Made by a program: the position numbers and the translations under genes. From Acephala macrosclerotiorum (Eukaryota > Ascomycota > Leotiomycetes > Helotiales > Mollisiaceae), in the NCBI GenBank assembly GCA_014904845.1, contig MU119284.1:124001-188000 (forward strand): a DNA stretch of 64,000 nt, written 5' to 3'. The stretch's first letter is position 1; each line of letters begins with the position of its first letter. Positions 32,849 to 44,662 of this stretch are shown here, in pieces. The notes below the pieces were generated by a model. The model made no database searches. It was not told the origin of the DNA and saw only the letters and a list, made by a program, of their open reading frames with translations.

Positions 32849-34662
32849 ATGGATGCTTCTATTCTTACAGCCGGAGCAGTAGCTATTGCTGCGCAAGTTT
32901 ACCTTTCGCCCATACCCGAAGTGTCCAGCATCAGAGTACTTGTTACATTCTCGATAGTCAACATCGCATTGTCTCTCTACATAATCTCCTCTGTACCCTT
33001 GTTAACTGCTATTGCACGCATTTGGATCTTGAACACTACATTTCTGGTCACAGCCTTTGGTCTGACACTCGTTCGGCGTGCTTTTTTCTCCCCTTTGTCG
33101 GCTTTCCCTGGTCCCCGACTTTACGCTTTAAGCATTTTCTTCAAAGCCAATCTCTACCGAACTGGTAAGGGCGGATATGCCCTCCTCGACCTCCATAAAA
33201 AATACAACAGCGACATAATTCGAATCGGGCCAAACGAATTGAGCGTCCGTGATGTCGAGGCAGTAGAGCGGTTATACAAGGGAAAGTATCCTCGAGGCAC
33301 GTCCTACGATGTAGCGAAAGCTGGGGGCGCAGCAAATTTGAACACAACGAGGGACTATAAAATTCACACCCCCTGGAGGCGTGTTTGGTAAGTTTTGACG
33401 TAGAATAACCCTGTGCAGGACACAATTTTCACACAGTTCTAATACTCAAATAGGGATAGAGCTTTTACAAACAGCCAGCTGAAGGAATACACTCCCCGAG
33501 TCGAACATCATGTATCAAAATTGGTTGATGCTATCCGCAAGGGAGAGCGACAGGAAGTCAATGTGCTTAATATTATGGAGAATTTTGTCTTCGACATGTA
33601 GGTTGATGCCTGTATTTGAGCTTTGATTTAATTATACGCTGACAATGCAAATAGAATGGCTGACCTTAGCTTTGCGCAAGATACAGGGATGCAAGAAGGA
33701 ACGCGGGTCAACGATTACATGGAGTTCATCCACAAGTATATGGCAACTATAATTGTTCGTTTATGCATCCCTGAATATCTTCCCTCTATACTAACATCTT
33801 CTCATCACAGGTCATCGGCAATCTTCGACCACTTCTTGAACTGCTCCCTTACCTCCCCATGAGCGCTGATGTAAAAGCTCATCAGCGCCGCAGCCAAGCG
33901 ATGCTGTCCGAACGTGTGAGATTGGGCAAGACACGCAAAGATATTTTTACTCACCTCCTCGTCCCGGACATCGAACCCCCTCCTGGCAAAAGCGTAATGT
34001 TCACCCCAGGCGAATTAGATAGCAACGCAAACCTGATGGTTATAGCCGGCGCAGACACGACATCCAGCACGATGACGCGACTTTTTCGAGAACTTGCTTT
34101 GAATCCGAAAATCTTAAAAAAGCTTCAGCAAGAAGTTGACGAACATTGTGCTTCGGGCAAAGAGATCTCGGTTGAAAGCACAAAAAACCTGGTATATGCA
34201 AATGCTGTAATTAACGAAGCACTTCGACTTTTGAACCCTCTCCCTAGCGGCATCTATGCTGCGACTCCCCCTTCGGGTCTCAAGTTTCCCGTCTTCGGGG
34301 ATCGCGAGAAGCAAACCTATATCCCTGGCAACGTGCAAGTCATGATTCCGCATTTCGCACTGATGACAGATGAGAGATATTTTCCTAGAGGGATGGAATT
34401 CATTCCCGAGCGCTGGTCTGGAGAATGGGACGATGGAGTATTGGACCGACGAGCATTCATTCCTTTCGGATATGGAGTTCATAGTTGTGTGGGGAAACAA
34501 TTGGCACTGAACGAAATGAGGATGTCACTTGCAAGTGTGGTTAAAGAATGGGATGTCGAGCTAGGGGAGAAGTATGATGAGAAGCAATGGAAGGATGATT
34601 TCAAGGATTATCACGTGGTGAAGGTGGGGGATCTTTGGGTTAAATTTGTGCCGAGGACTTGA
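32849..34662 (+). CDS. Cytochrome P450 monooxygenase (second of a tandem pair)
   Basis: Four exons: 32849-33387, 33454-33597, 33655-33754, 33811-34662; 544 residues. The N-terminus has several hydrophobic stretches before the Pro-rich hinge SAFPGPRLYAL, a layout seen in fungal benzoate/pisatin-demethylase-type P450s. Motifs: WRRVWDRAF in the C-helix (rebuilt across intron 1), AGADTTSS in the I-helix (about residue 340), EALR (397-400), FIPERW, and the haem loop FGYGVHSCVGKQLA with Cys487. The third intron has a weak donor (GTTCGT) but all phases agree. It is probably an ER membrane enzyme acting on a small hydrophobic or aromatic compound. Sequence differs clearly from the upstream P450, so the pair is not a recent duplication. 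Confidence 0.9.
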
Positions 34663-35415
34663 TACTCTGATGGTATAATAATTGTGGTGAGTGCAAAACT
34701 GCAAGTAGTTCATTGAACATGGTTTAGGGCTTATTATGATAGATCATGGTTGAAGTTCTTGTCAACTTTTGTGATGAATTTGATGATATTGGTGATATTG
34801 ATTATTGATTATGGTGATGGTTCTCAGAGAGAGAAACTCGCTTAAAACCCCGCAGCACTGACTCAGCACTAAATCACATGATTATTGACAGTTCCTGCCG
34901 CTCACTGTATCTCACTACACATGTGACATTTGAGCCTAAAGTCTAACAAGCATGGCCCAATTCTCCTCTTAACATAACTCACTGAATAATATCGATAGCC
35001 ATCTTTCAATAAGTCACTTGTACCCTTTTGTGGGATATGGGTTGCCAAATTCAGAGGGGCTGTCTAGAGATCACTCGGATCTATGCCCACTGCCCAATAT
35101 GCCAGACTTAGGATCATTTCAATCCTGTCAAGCAACCCAAATTACCTCATACATGATGTACCGAAAGTGAAGCAAATGGGCTGTGAATGCTTGAGATACA
35201 CCTAAATACGCACGGCACACGTGATAATTTCGCTTCTAAAAATAGCCTCGGTAGGAGGGATGACAAAACCAACAGTTGGTAGTGCCCTACTCCTACCGTC
35301 TCCCAAGTTTCTTTCAACACCGAACAACGCTGAATTTCTTCCTCTGCATTGTCTAAGTTTCGCCATCTGTGTGAATCAAAGGTGGCTTCATCCATCCTCT
35401 GGGCAATCTCGAACT
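34663..35415. other. Intergenic region after the second P450
   Basis: No coding signal; low-complexity GAT/TTG-rich stretch near 34765-34820. Confidence 0.45.
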
Positions 35416-36678
35416 ATGGCATTTCGAGCGTTCTCAACCCTTGCGGCAGAGCTTCAGCAGCTTGTATTGCAGCACTGTGAAGTAGCTGACCTTCTCCACC
35501 TCGGTACGGCTGCTTCACCTTTCATACTTTATGTCTAACACGAGTCAGCTTGTACGTCACGGAGTATACATATTCTCGTCGTTCCCGTCATGTATCGGCA
35601 TATCGATCTCAGCTACCACAATGATGGTGGGCTTTTCATGGACAAGTACGGAGACAGGATGGTCTTGGGCAACAACCCTGATCGAGATTTGGGTGATTTG
35701 TATGATGCCATGCAGAGGAGGCAAGAGATGTTCATTACTGCGATCAATCGAAGTCCATCCTACGGAGAATATGTCGCCTCTCTCACCTGGACATATCAGT
35801 GGAAATATGAAGAAGCAGATGAGGCCGAGAGAAGCATGTGGCAAGCTTTTCACAGCATGAACCGTGTCAAATTACTGGATATCTGCTCTATGGATAAGGA
35901 AGGGCACATTGTCATCCCGCCGCCTCTTTTCCCGTCCGCAACGAAGATCCGAATCGGTGGGAGGATGTCGTATGCATTCTTTAGAGCAATTGTATCCTTT
36001 CCAGGGAATATCGAGGCTCTCTATATCGACAACGTCCAAGGTCTGGGACAAGTTGCCGATGGAATTCAGCTGTACCATCTGGGCTCAATGAATGAAGTCA
36101 CAGAAACAGATGGCGAGGACTACATTCCTGTGACACGACATGCTGGCCCTATGAGGGGTCATCTACAGGTCTTGGCAGGTCATTGTTGGAAGCTGCGATC
36201 TCTGCGGATTAGAAGCGTTGGGCAGGACAATTATCCGGATGTAAGGTGGTCAGAGCAACGAGAGAAAGCTCGCTATGAGGAGGTTGCAAACTTCATCGAG
36301 TCCGTGAAACCAACATTAGTGAGCCTGATACTGGATTACGGCACAGAACCAGACAAGCCATATACCATGCCTTGCCGTGGAGTGCAAGGCCATGAGCATG
36401 TTGGTCGGCCAATGGACGGCCGGTTTATCAAATACACAATTCCTACTCTATCTCGAGGTCCATGGCCAAATCTCTCAACATTGACTATTCGCGGAATTGG
36501 TGGTACACCAACGCAAACTGCGATCCACAGCTACTACATTCCTGAAGATCAGTCTACCTTTACTGTTGCTAAAGACGGACTCCGAGAAGGACTGGGCAAG
36601 GAAGTCACGCTTTTTTGGGAAAGGGAGAATACCAGAAGCTTCTATCTCCTGGAGGCTGGTGGAGATCATTATGAGTAA
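35416..36678 (+). CDS. F-box-like protein of unknown target
   Basis: Two exons, 35416-35503 and 35549-36678, with a 45-bp intron; 405 residues. The first 50 residues read STLAAELQQLVLQHCEV then ADLLHLACTSRSIHILVVPVMYRHIDL, which has the spacing of a fungal F-box (an adaptor helix bundle for SCF ubiquitin ligases), rebuilt only after splicing. The rest contains scattered leucine-rich segments (HLQVLAGHCWKLRSLRIR, PTLVSLILDY, WPNLSTLTIRGIGG) as in fungal F-box proteins with weak LRR-like substrate regions. It lacks the classic LPxE of canonical F-boxes, so the call is moderate. No signal peptide; it should act in the cytosol or nucleus if SCF-linked. Substrate unknown. Confidence 0.65.
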
Positions 36679-36868
36679 AAATAAAGGCAGTAGCAAAATA
36701 AGCGCACGTCTGTCTAAAAATCTCTTTTCTTGCATTTATTGGTCACACTGGATCTTGTTCAATTGTTGAAATTCATAATTTCTGAGATCGAGATAGTTCA
36801 CCTGGCGAGCAAGAGGTTGCTGTTGGTTTTGACGGACCGAAAGCTACTCTAATGATTCCACTTTGCTA

Positions 36869-38587
36869 TCATCCGTTCTGTTCTGAAAATTTCCGAAGGG
36901 AATTTCTTGTGCCAAAGGATTTATGATGCTGCTAGGTCAGCTGCGCCCTTCCTGAAGTTGAACCAAAGACGGGGAGTTCTCACCTTTCGCATAGTTGTTC
37001 CATTGTGTTTTGATAAGTTTTGGCCATAGTTTACCATTTGCATCTGGAGTATCCGGCCAGACATCGGTATTGCATCTTGATGGCGCTTGGTTCACCCCAG
37101 TGTATCGAACCCCTTGGCATTTGTCAACTCCATTCCAAAAGTTGTAAACCTGTTTTTGTAAAGTAAGCTTGACCCATCTTTAAAGCTGGCAATCAATGGG
37201 GGTTCATTCGACTCACAGCCATCCACGCATAACTGTCTGCGTTTCTCGAGCTTACAGTTTTCGTAAATGGAGCCTGATTGACTCCACCATAATTTGACCC
37301 ATATGCGGTGGCTGAGTAAAAGCCATATCGCTCAATTTCCTTTTCCTTAGCGTTCGTGTTCAGTACCCAAGGAAGACTTTTGAAGCATTAATCTCATGGC
37401 CCTATTAGAGGAATTAATTTCACCTACTGTGTCACTTCATGTAATAGGGCTCTAGCCGTTGAATCGAGCAAATTTAAGTTGCACCATGTTTCTTTGGGCA
37501 GTCCACCGTTTGACAAGTCCCAACGTTGTCTTTCCATTCTTGGCAGTTGAAAGAAAGGCGGGCAAAAATGAATGATATACGCATTCCCTGGCACAAACGA
37601 ATTGGAAGAAAATTCTTGTGTACCAGATGCTACAACCGCGAATGCTTTGAGGGCATAATCAGCACGGGAGACTGAGATGGAAATGAAATCATTACCTTGG
37701 GTAGTCGCCTCACATATGTTTTTCCCAGCGAGATTGTGGAGTGCATTGCCCAAGGTAAGGTACACGGGTGTATTCGCTCGAATGAATCCGTTTGCAGCTG
37801 GAACCCCAACTGCTTCTGCAGCAAGATTTTCTGTTTGGTCGATAATTCTTTGAAAATTGTCTCGGACTACACATCATAGGTAAGATTCTGCCATTCTTTC
37901 GGCCTTGTCCTAGATTATGGTTCTAACTCAGCTGGATGTTCTCTGGATCAGCGCCAAATAGCTGCCCATAAGCTAGGTTATGAGCGGCAATAAATGTTCG
38001 ATAGCAAAGCAAATACTCTGGCGTACTCCTAGTCGTATCCTTCTTCATTGATTGACACACCCCATTCACAAGAGTTGTCTGCTGTTGGAATAGTTGGTAA
38101 GCTGCGGAGTCAGGCATGACCTCCTCTATTTTTTCCACCGCGTACTTTGCCATTTCCATCATTTCCGCCCAAGCTTTGACAACAACATCCCTTTATTACA
38201 TCAGGTCTGAAAGGTCAAGTGCAGAGTTCAAATATCTTACTGTGACCATGTGTCCCACTGGTTTCCGTTAACACCCTGCCAGATTGTTGAAGGTGGAGCC
38301 GTGGTCTCAGGGACATATCTTCGAAACAGATTAGACGAACTCTGGTGAGAGATTAGTATGGAACGTAAAGGTTGCTAATTTCGGCCACTGACCTTGTTGT
38401 TTACCTCAACTTCGACTTTTAAGTCGAGTAGGGTGTCGAAATAGTGCTGGTCAACTTTGAGCCCTTGGGAGAAGAGCAAAGGGGGCTCCTCGATGGCTTG
38501 AAGTTCTCGAGATGTCGGTGGAGGGGCAGAAAATCGTAAGACTGACGCAAGCACAACTGGTACCACAAATGCTTGCCAGTACTTCAT
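36869..38587 (-). CDS. Secreted zinc metalloprotease-like protein (HExxH)
   Basis: Predicted extracellular metallo-endopeptidase. Seven exons: 38587-38393, 38341-38241, 38190-37928, 37866-37428, 37376-37217, 37149-36984, 36882-36869; all phases agree; 445 residues. It starts with a signal peptide (MKYWQAFVVPVVLASVL). The zinc motif LLHEVTH (His329, Glu330, His333) appears only after splicing, because an intron cuts the second His codon (CA then T). Downstream are YGFYSATAYG and NADSYAWMAV, the latter typical of deuterolysin (M35)-like and related fungal zincins. Paired cysteines (NICEATT, IHFCPPFF, TWCNLN) fit a secreted fold. I did not see a clean GTxDxxYG deuterolysin motif, so it is a related family rather than a proven M35 member. 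The last exon is only 14 bp. Confidence 0.75.
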
Positions 38588-39565
38588 GATAACTTTGAAC
38601 TTTGAGAAATATCAAATTGGAGAAGAGAGAGGGCGTTTACGGATCTGTGTCCCTTAGATATGCTCAGCTCGGGCTCACGATTAAGGTATGAAACAATTCT
38701 AAGGCTTCGAAACTTCTCTGATATGCTCTTTACTTGCTTCAAATCTAGCAATAGACGTTTGAACTTCCTAAAATAAAACTCTTCACAACTCATTTCCTGG
38801 CCTTTGTTGGATTCATAGTATTCAAAGCTGCAGGGAAGCCTGTACCGTCAACTAATCCAACATGAGGGCCCAATCTTTTATAAGAGGTAGCAGATAAGCA
38901 GACGAACATTTTTAGTAACACTAACCATCTTTCCCAAAACATACAACGATAGTGATATGACTGATTGGTGGTTGAGGTCTCGGCCTCATTGCCCAGAAGG
39001 GGTCGCAAAATCGGCCATGGTGCCACCAACGTGCACGTCTTGGCGAGAATCCGCCCCCAGACCAGGGTTGTCCGATGTTGTGCTTCTTGATTCTGAAACA
39101 TATTGGATCATTAAGGAAGTGATGATCTTGTATTTCTTGAGCAGTTGTCTCTGACAAGTGGCGGAGCATGCACGCGTTTGGCGATCTCGTGTCTTCATTT
39201 AGGAGACATGTGTTTTATGGGAGCTGTTGGATAACTTCTTACCTCCAACATCTACTATTTCAAGATTCGTGTGCTCTTCTGGGTGTGTTCAAAGGATAAG
39301 TTGACTTACGCCGACCCAGGTTGGGGGGTTTAGGCTGTGTTGAAGGTGCAGGACTTTTGGGAAAGGTTGCCTGCAAACCAACAAAACCAACAAGAATCCG
39401 AGAGCTATTTGAAGCTTTTCAAAAAGCGAACATTATGGTCTATTTCAAGAAAATTGTTCTCGAGATAATTGACTTAGGAATGAAATATACCACTTCAAAA
39501 TGGACCCTTGTCCTCTTGCCCACGAAACCCGAAATTTACATTTGTTCCCGCACGCGACAATTAAG
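38588..39565. other. Divergent intergenic region
   Basis: It contains the promoters of the protease (minus) and the secreted Ser/Pro-rich protein (plus). Minus-strand open frames at 38790-39200 have no family features. Confidence 0.45.
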
Positions 39566-41000
39566 ATGCAGCTTTCAAGAATCATAGTTCTTTGGTACAG
39601 CATGTATCTTATTGCTTTCGGATTGAATGCAACACCACATCACACAGGGCTTGCTACGGTAAGTCCAGATTCTTTACAAAGGTTGCTTCTCAACACCCGC
39701 AAGTAGCATTCTGACTTCTCGTAGCTACAACTCCGCGAACCTCCTCTAAGTAGCTCCGTAACGGTGGCTCCTCAGACTGCTATCATCACTGGGGCAATGC
39801 AGACGACTTATCTGGCATACTCAGGACAAACTGTCAGTTAAGCTTGAAATATGATAACTAGATCCGGCCTGACAACCAAAAGACAAATTCAAAAGTGACA
39901 GAAATAATCGATGGAACGCCAACTGTCCTACCCATCTGGTATTGTGACCCAACACTGAGAGCGCCAGTATGTCAAGGCTGCCCAAGCAGCACAACTTCTG
40001 GCCAAGAATCATGCCCAACTGACTTCAACTTCATTCTCTTGATGCCTCCATTGGCAATCATAGGGGGCATCATTCCTCCACCTGAAGGCCTTCCTACGCT
40101 CTCCATCGGACCGGATGGAAGCCCATCACCACCTTCTACTCCAGAGCCAACTTTTAGCTCAGACATACCTCCAGAAAGTTCCACAGACAGCAGTACCAGC
40201 AGCGATAATTCGATCTCTGTCTCGGTAGAGTGTACCTTGGCGACTCTCAGTGCAGGTAACTTCGCCTTCTCGGCGGATTCATCTCCAATCTGGACAGCAC
40301 CAAGTGGTTCCGCGGCTCCTAGTCTCACAGAAGCACTTCCCGTTCTATCTCTCACGAATGCCGACCCAGCCCATCCGACAATCTGGGCAGCCTGTGGACC
40401 CGGGAATGGGAATCCATACTACAATGGTGGATTCTTCCAATTCGGAGAATCATTCAGTCGAAATGCTGGGTTGGATGCAGTGGGAAAGTTCTGCAATGAC
40501 ATGGTTGCTTCTAGTATCGTTGTTGGGCCGCCGGGTTTGACGGCTACGAAGCCAGGAGCATCGAAGAGGACATCTATTCCTTTGATGATTCGATCGTATG
40601 ACGAGCCGGACGGCTCGGGAAAAGTCATGATGAGAATACAGTCTGATGTTGACAATAAGAATGGCGGAGAAGTTCCAAATTGCCCAAATAATTTGATTTA
40701 TGATATTGCTGGTGGAGGCTACGCGATGTGCAGACAACTCTTTGGGCAGGTGAGTTCATCTTGCGTCTGATCTTTCGTGGTTCATGCTGGCTGATTAACA
40801 AGAGTATTGACTATTGTGATGTGAATTCGACCCGGTCGTCTTCTGATATCACTTGGTGAGTAACTCTTCAGACTCGCACAGGAGGAAAGTCCATACACTG
40901 ACACTTAAAAAGGAAGAATGGGGGGACAGTGTTTACGAACTGCATGTACTTCTCTGTACAGAAGTGGCCCAATGGCGGTGATCCTGACACAAAAATTTAA
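39566..41000 (+). CDS. Secreted Ser/Pro-rich protein of unknown function
   Basis: Five exons by eye: 39566-39658, 39725-39832, 39883-40749, 40803-40855, 40913-41000; phases agree; 402 residues. A hydrophobic N-terminus (SRIIVLWYSMYLIAFGLNA) is a likely signal peptide. A Thr/Ser segment and a small Cys cluster follow (WYCDPTLRAPVCQGCP). Next come a Ser/Pro/Thr-rich linker (about residues 130-185) and a C-terminal Cys-containing domain with KFCNDMVASS, VPNCPNNL, CRQLFGQ, DYCDV and FTNCMYF. I do not recognise a named domain. The layout (linker plus compact Cys domain) resembles accessory domains attached to fungal glycoside hydrolases or secreted effectors; that is only an impression. No membrane anchor or GPI signal is seen at the C-terminus. 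Confidence 0.7.
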
Positions 41001-41915
41001 CGACAAGCATCTAATGCACGACACCAAACGGATGAATTGGATACTGATATTTGCAAAGGAATGCGAACCGGGAAAGTGGCCCAGGGTCTACAGCTTAACT
41101 ATGTTTAATAGACTCTTCGTACGTAGGAACTTATGCTCTCAAGGAGCACCGCTTGCGTGAACAATTCTGCTGGAAATATTTGCCGTCTGAAAATAAGACA
41201 ACATGTTTTCGTGTAGAAGGAGAGCAGTCAAACGAGAAAGGGGGAAATTGCGGGGTAAATGAGGGGTAATCAGAGCGCTGAAATTTCAGGGTCGAAGTCT
41301 GGGATATTACTGTAGTGATGGCACCCCTAAATACTCACTGCGATTCGCTAAAACTCGGTAATCGAGGCCTGAAGAGACTTTCACTCAACTAATATCCACG
41401 TGAAGCATCACTAACATGCGCACTACCCATCTCATCGTGGTGCACTAGCAGCCTCAAATAACTGATGCTTAGCTTCAGCGACCTCAAATATTAGTATTCG
41501 GAAAAGAAACATTCCACAGTGGCTATAATCAAGGAATAAGTTCGCCAAAGCTAGAATCCTCTAGGACGAAAATTCACAGACATGAAAAGCCACGGCGACA
41601 AAAGCCCTCAACTTCAAAGAATCTCGCCGGCTAAAATCCACGACGACGACGATGAGATAGAACGCAAATGCAAAAAACCTTCCAACGCGATACAGCACAT
41701 AGACCTTGAAGGGAAAATACGGGTTGGGAGTTCCAAATGGAATTTGGGCCGCCTGCAGCCCGAATGTCCCTGAGATTTTGGGAAATTTCATAGTGCTTCA
41801 AGTCCTCAAAGGCATATCGAGAATCGAGAAAGAGAGATTTATATCGAGGATTTTTCAATTCATGACATTTCTTAGCCAAGTTCCTTCAATGAACAAAGTA
41901 TGTACAAGAAGACAC
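41001..41915. other. Convergent intergenic region
   Basis: No gene recognised. It contains a GCGGGGTAAAT string at about 41249, with a second GGGGTAAT just after it, echoing the motif at 3211-3229. Confidence 0.45.
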
Positions 41916-41982
41916 TCCCCTTTCCCCTCCCTTTCCCCTCCCTTTCCCCTCCCTTTCCCCTCCCTTTCCCCTCCCTTTCCCA
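41916..41982. repeat. Tandem repeat of the 11-mer CCCTTTCCCCT, about six copies
   Basis: A perfect pyrimidine-only array begins about 40 bp beyond the stop codon of the minus-strand flavocytochrome gene. In the transcript of that gene it would be purine-only, with runs of three and four G, able to form quadruplex or triplex structures and possibly affecting 3'-end formation. Confidence 0.8.
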
Positions 41983-42020
41983 ACCTTTCTATCATACAGA
42001 TCATCATCCTCGTCGCACAT

Positions 42021-44662
42021 CTAGTAGCAATCATCATCATCCTCGCCACCAACAGTGACGGTTCCAGATGGAGCCGCGCTGCTCATGGTTGAAGTGCTGT
42101 TCGCGTAAGGAGCAACAGCACCAGTCGTAGTTGTAGTACCCGTAGCATTGCCCGATCCCAACGCAATAATCTTCGCAGCCGCATGCTCAGCAACAACCAT
42201 AACAATCGCCTGCGTGTTTCCAGTTGGGAGATCAGGATGAATCGAAGCATCCACAACGAAAAGGTTGTCCATTCCCCAAACCTTGGTGTTGGTGTCTACA
42301 ACACTGTTTCCGTCGTTGATTTCACCCATCATAGTGGTACCGACGAAGTGGTCACCTTGGGTGTATGAATCGGCGGCGACGATGGAAGCGCCGGTTGCAG
42401 TGCTGTCGGAGGGAGTGAGGATGGAGGAGTTGCGGGCAGCGGAGAAGATGGAATCGATCATCGTGGTGACGGCAGTGCGATCGGCGTCGGTGTTGATCCA
42501 GGGGTTGGTGGTGAATTCTGTAGCGCCGTTGGAAGTAATACCTAGAACACCAGTGGAGGTGAGACCATGAGTAAGATAGAGCTTGATGTTGACGATTCCA
42601 TCAATTTGAGAGGAGCATGTTCCTTGGAAGAAACGAGTGCCGTTGGTGCTGTTGAGGGTGGTCCAGAAGTTGAATCGTTGACCAGATTGAGCCAAGGGTC
42701 CAGAGCCTTGAGCGAAGAGATCGATGTCGGTTTGGTTGGGAGACATGAATTCTGTTGCAGACATGGTGTCGGTGATGGATGTAGCGTTGAATTTCAGGGT
42801 GAAGATGGGGTGGTCGCGTAGGTTCTGGCTGACAGGAAGGTTGATCAATTCGCTTTCGTCAGGGAGGGTGACGCCATTGCAGCTATTTTGGACGGTTGTG
42901 ATTTGATCGGTGGGTCCGATACCAGAGTTATACAGGAGACGGGGGCTGGCCATTGCTCCTCCGGCGAGGATGACGGAACCGCCGGCGTTGAGGTTGATGA
43001 TTTGACGGGCGCCGGTAGAGACGGATTCGACTTCGACACCGGTGACGGTGGTGTTGGAGCGGATGGCGCGGACCATCTTGGTATAGAGGGATAGCTTGAA
43101 GTTAGAGAGACCGTTCGCAAGAGGGAGGTAGGACTTGACTGGTCCGGCACGGAGACCGTCTTGGGCATCCCATGGAGGGTAAGAGTAGACAGCGGTCTTA
43201 TCATTGGGAGACTGGATAGCATCGACTTGGGAGAAACTCATAGTAGTGGCGAAGAACTTTTGAAGGGTAGAGAAAACTTGCTGGTCGTAACGCTGGCCAT
43301 CCATGGAGGAGAGTGGTGCCAGGGTTACGTTCATACAACTTCTCAGCAGAAGAGCTGACGTCGGACCACTTCCTGTTCATCAAGATCTCGCAGTCAGCTA
43401 ACTTCTTTTGTGTATTTCAAGAGCAAAAATGCATATCTTGGGAGTGCGTCTGGAATACAGTTGGAGTGCAGATGAAGCAATGCACTCCAGGGACATGCCG
43501 GAAGAGGGAATAATTCTCCGAGAAATTGACACTTACCATCCCGTGGGCCACTTGTCAAAGTCAGCTGCTTGAGGTCTGACGAACATCATAGCATTGACCA
43601 TAGTTCCACCTCCGAGGATGCACCCAGCCATGTTGGCAGTGTCAGTGCAGTACTCGCTGGTGTCTGAGGCAGAGGTGAGGTAGTAGTCCATAGCTGGCAC
43701 ATCGTATTGGGTGACAGTGTCGTTCCAGCTTACAGTACTTCGTCCGCCAGTAGCGTATGTAGACTCAGCACCTTGCTCAAGCAAGAGGACAGACCTGCCA
43801 GTCTCAGCAAGACGCTCGGCAACGATAATACCGGCAGGACCAGCACCAGCAATGATATAATCATAGGTTGAGTTTGAGACTACGGCAGTTGTGTTGGTTG
43901 AAGTCGAAGAGCAAGTCGAGTTCGAAGAGGCGGTAGTGTTGGAGGCAGCAGTTGCCATACCAGCCCAGGTAGGGTAGGAAGCCGATTCAGCACTGGAAAG
44001 AGTGAGGCCAAAGTCGCCATAACCTTGCTCGTGGTAGACAAAGGTGGCAGCTGAAGTAGAGGTGGGATTGGTGACAGTCTTCGCGGACATTGCCCAGCCC
44101 ACAACGATGGAAGAAGTGCTGGCTGAGAATGAAAGGGAGTTGCCAGTAACGCGGCCCGCACACAAGAATGTGTAAGCCATGTGTGTCGAGTTGATGAATG
44201 TACCGTCGGCAATGGGGTTCAAAGAGATGCTAGAGTTGCTGTAGACTTGGGGAGAAGTGTATCCACTTGAAGAGAGGTCAGCACAGTAGATTCAACTTCT
44301 CCCTCCATTCGAACATACCTGGTCTCAAACAGAGAGGCCATGACGGAATCCGAGTTGGGCCACGCGACGATGAGCAGACTGCCAACCATCTCTCCGGTCA
44401 AAGAAACACCTCCATATCCAGTACCGTTTGAGGGAACGATCTAGAGGCGTTAGTCAAGAAACTTCTAACACACAACATGGTTACTTACCATCTGACCAAT
44501 GAAGTCCGTGGCTGGGGTTGTTGGAACGGCCATGCCGTACTTGAAGCCGGTAGTCGAGTCTGTGTAACCTTGGAAAGTGATGCCGGTAACATCGTCGGTG
44601 TATGCTGAAGATTGAGCATAAGCACCAGCGGTAAGCGCAAGAAATGTGGTGAAATTTCGCAT
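42021..44662 (-). CDS. cdh: Cellobiose-dehydrogenase-like flavocytochrome (AA8 + GMC), one frameshift
   Basis: Secreted oxidoreductase in which a GMC flavin domain oxidises a sugar or alcohol and passes electrons to a haem b domain; in cellobiose dehydrogenases the final acceptor is often a lytic polysaccharide monooxygenase. Exons: 44662-44489, 44440-44319, 44265-43537, 43372-42021. Signal peptide MRNFTTFLALTAGAYA. Haem ligands of the cytochrome domain are visible: Met76 (LTGEMVGSLLIVAWPN) and His177 (VYHEQGYGDFG). The FAD Rossmann motif is YDYIIAGAGPAGIIVAERL; GCILGGGTMVNAMMF, NLRDHPIF and LPTGNTQAI follow. Near 43308-43320 (inside a CTCTCCTCC stretch) the frame changes by one extra base between NPGTT and SMDGQRYD, and no intron explains it. 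As read, translation would stop at 43201. Otherwise about 791 residues with a Ser/Thr tail and no CBM1. An assembly error or a recent break are both possible. Confidence 0.85.

Noticed and set aside
38790..39198. Minus-strand frames with segments such as DNPGLGADSRQD that might be an exon
   Set aside because: No neighbouring exon in phase, no domain recognised, and it lies in a divergent promoter interval.
41929..41980. CRISPR-like array
   Set aside because: The repeat is a contiguous 11-mer without spacers, in a eukaryotic genome.
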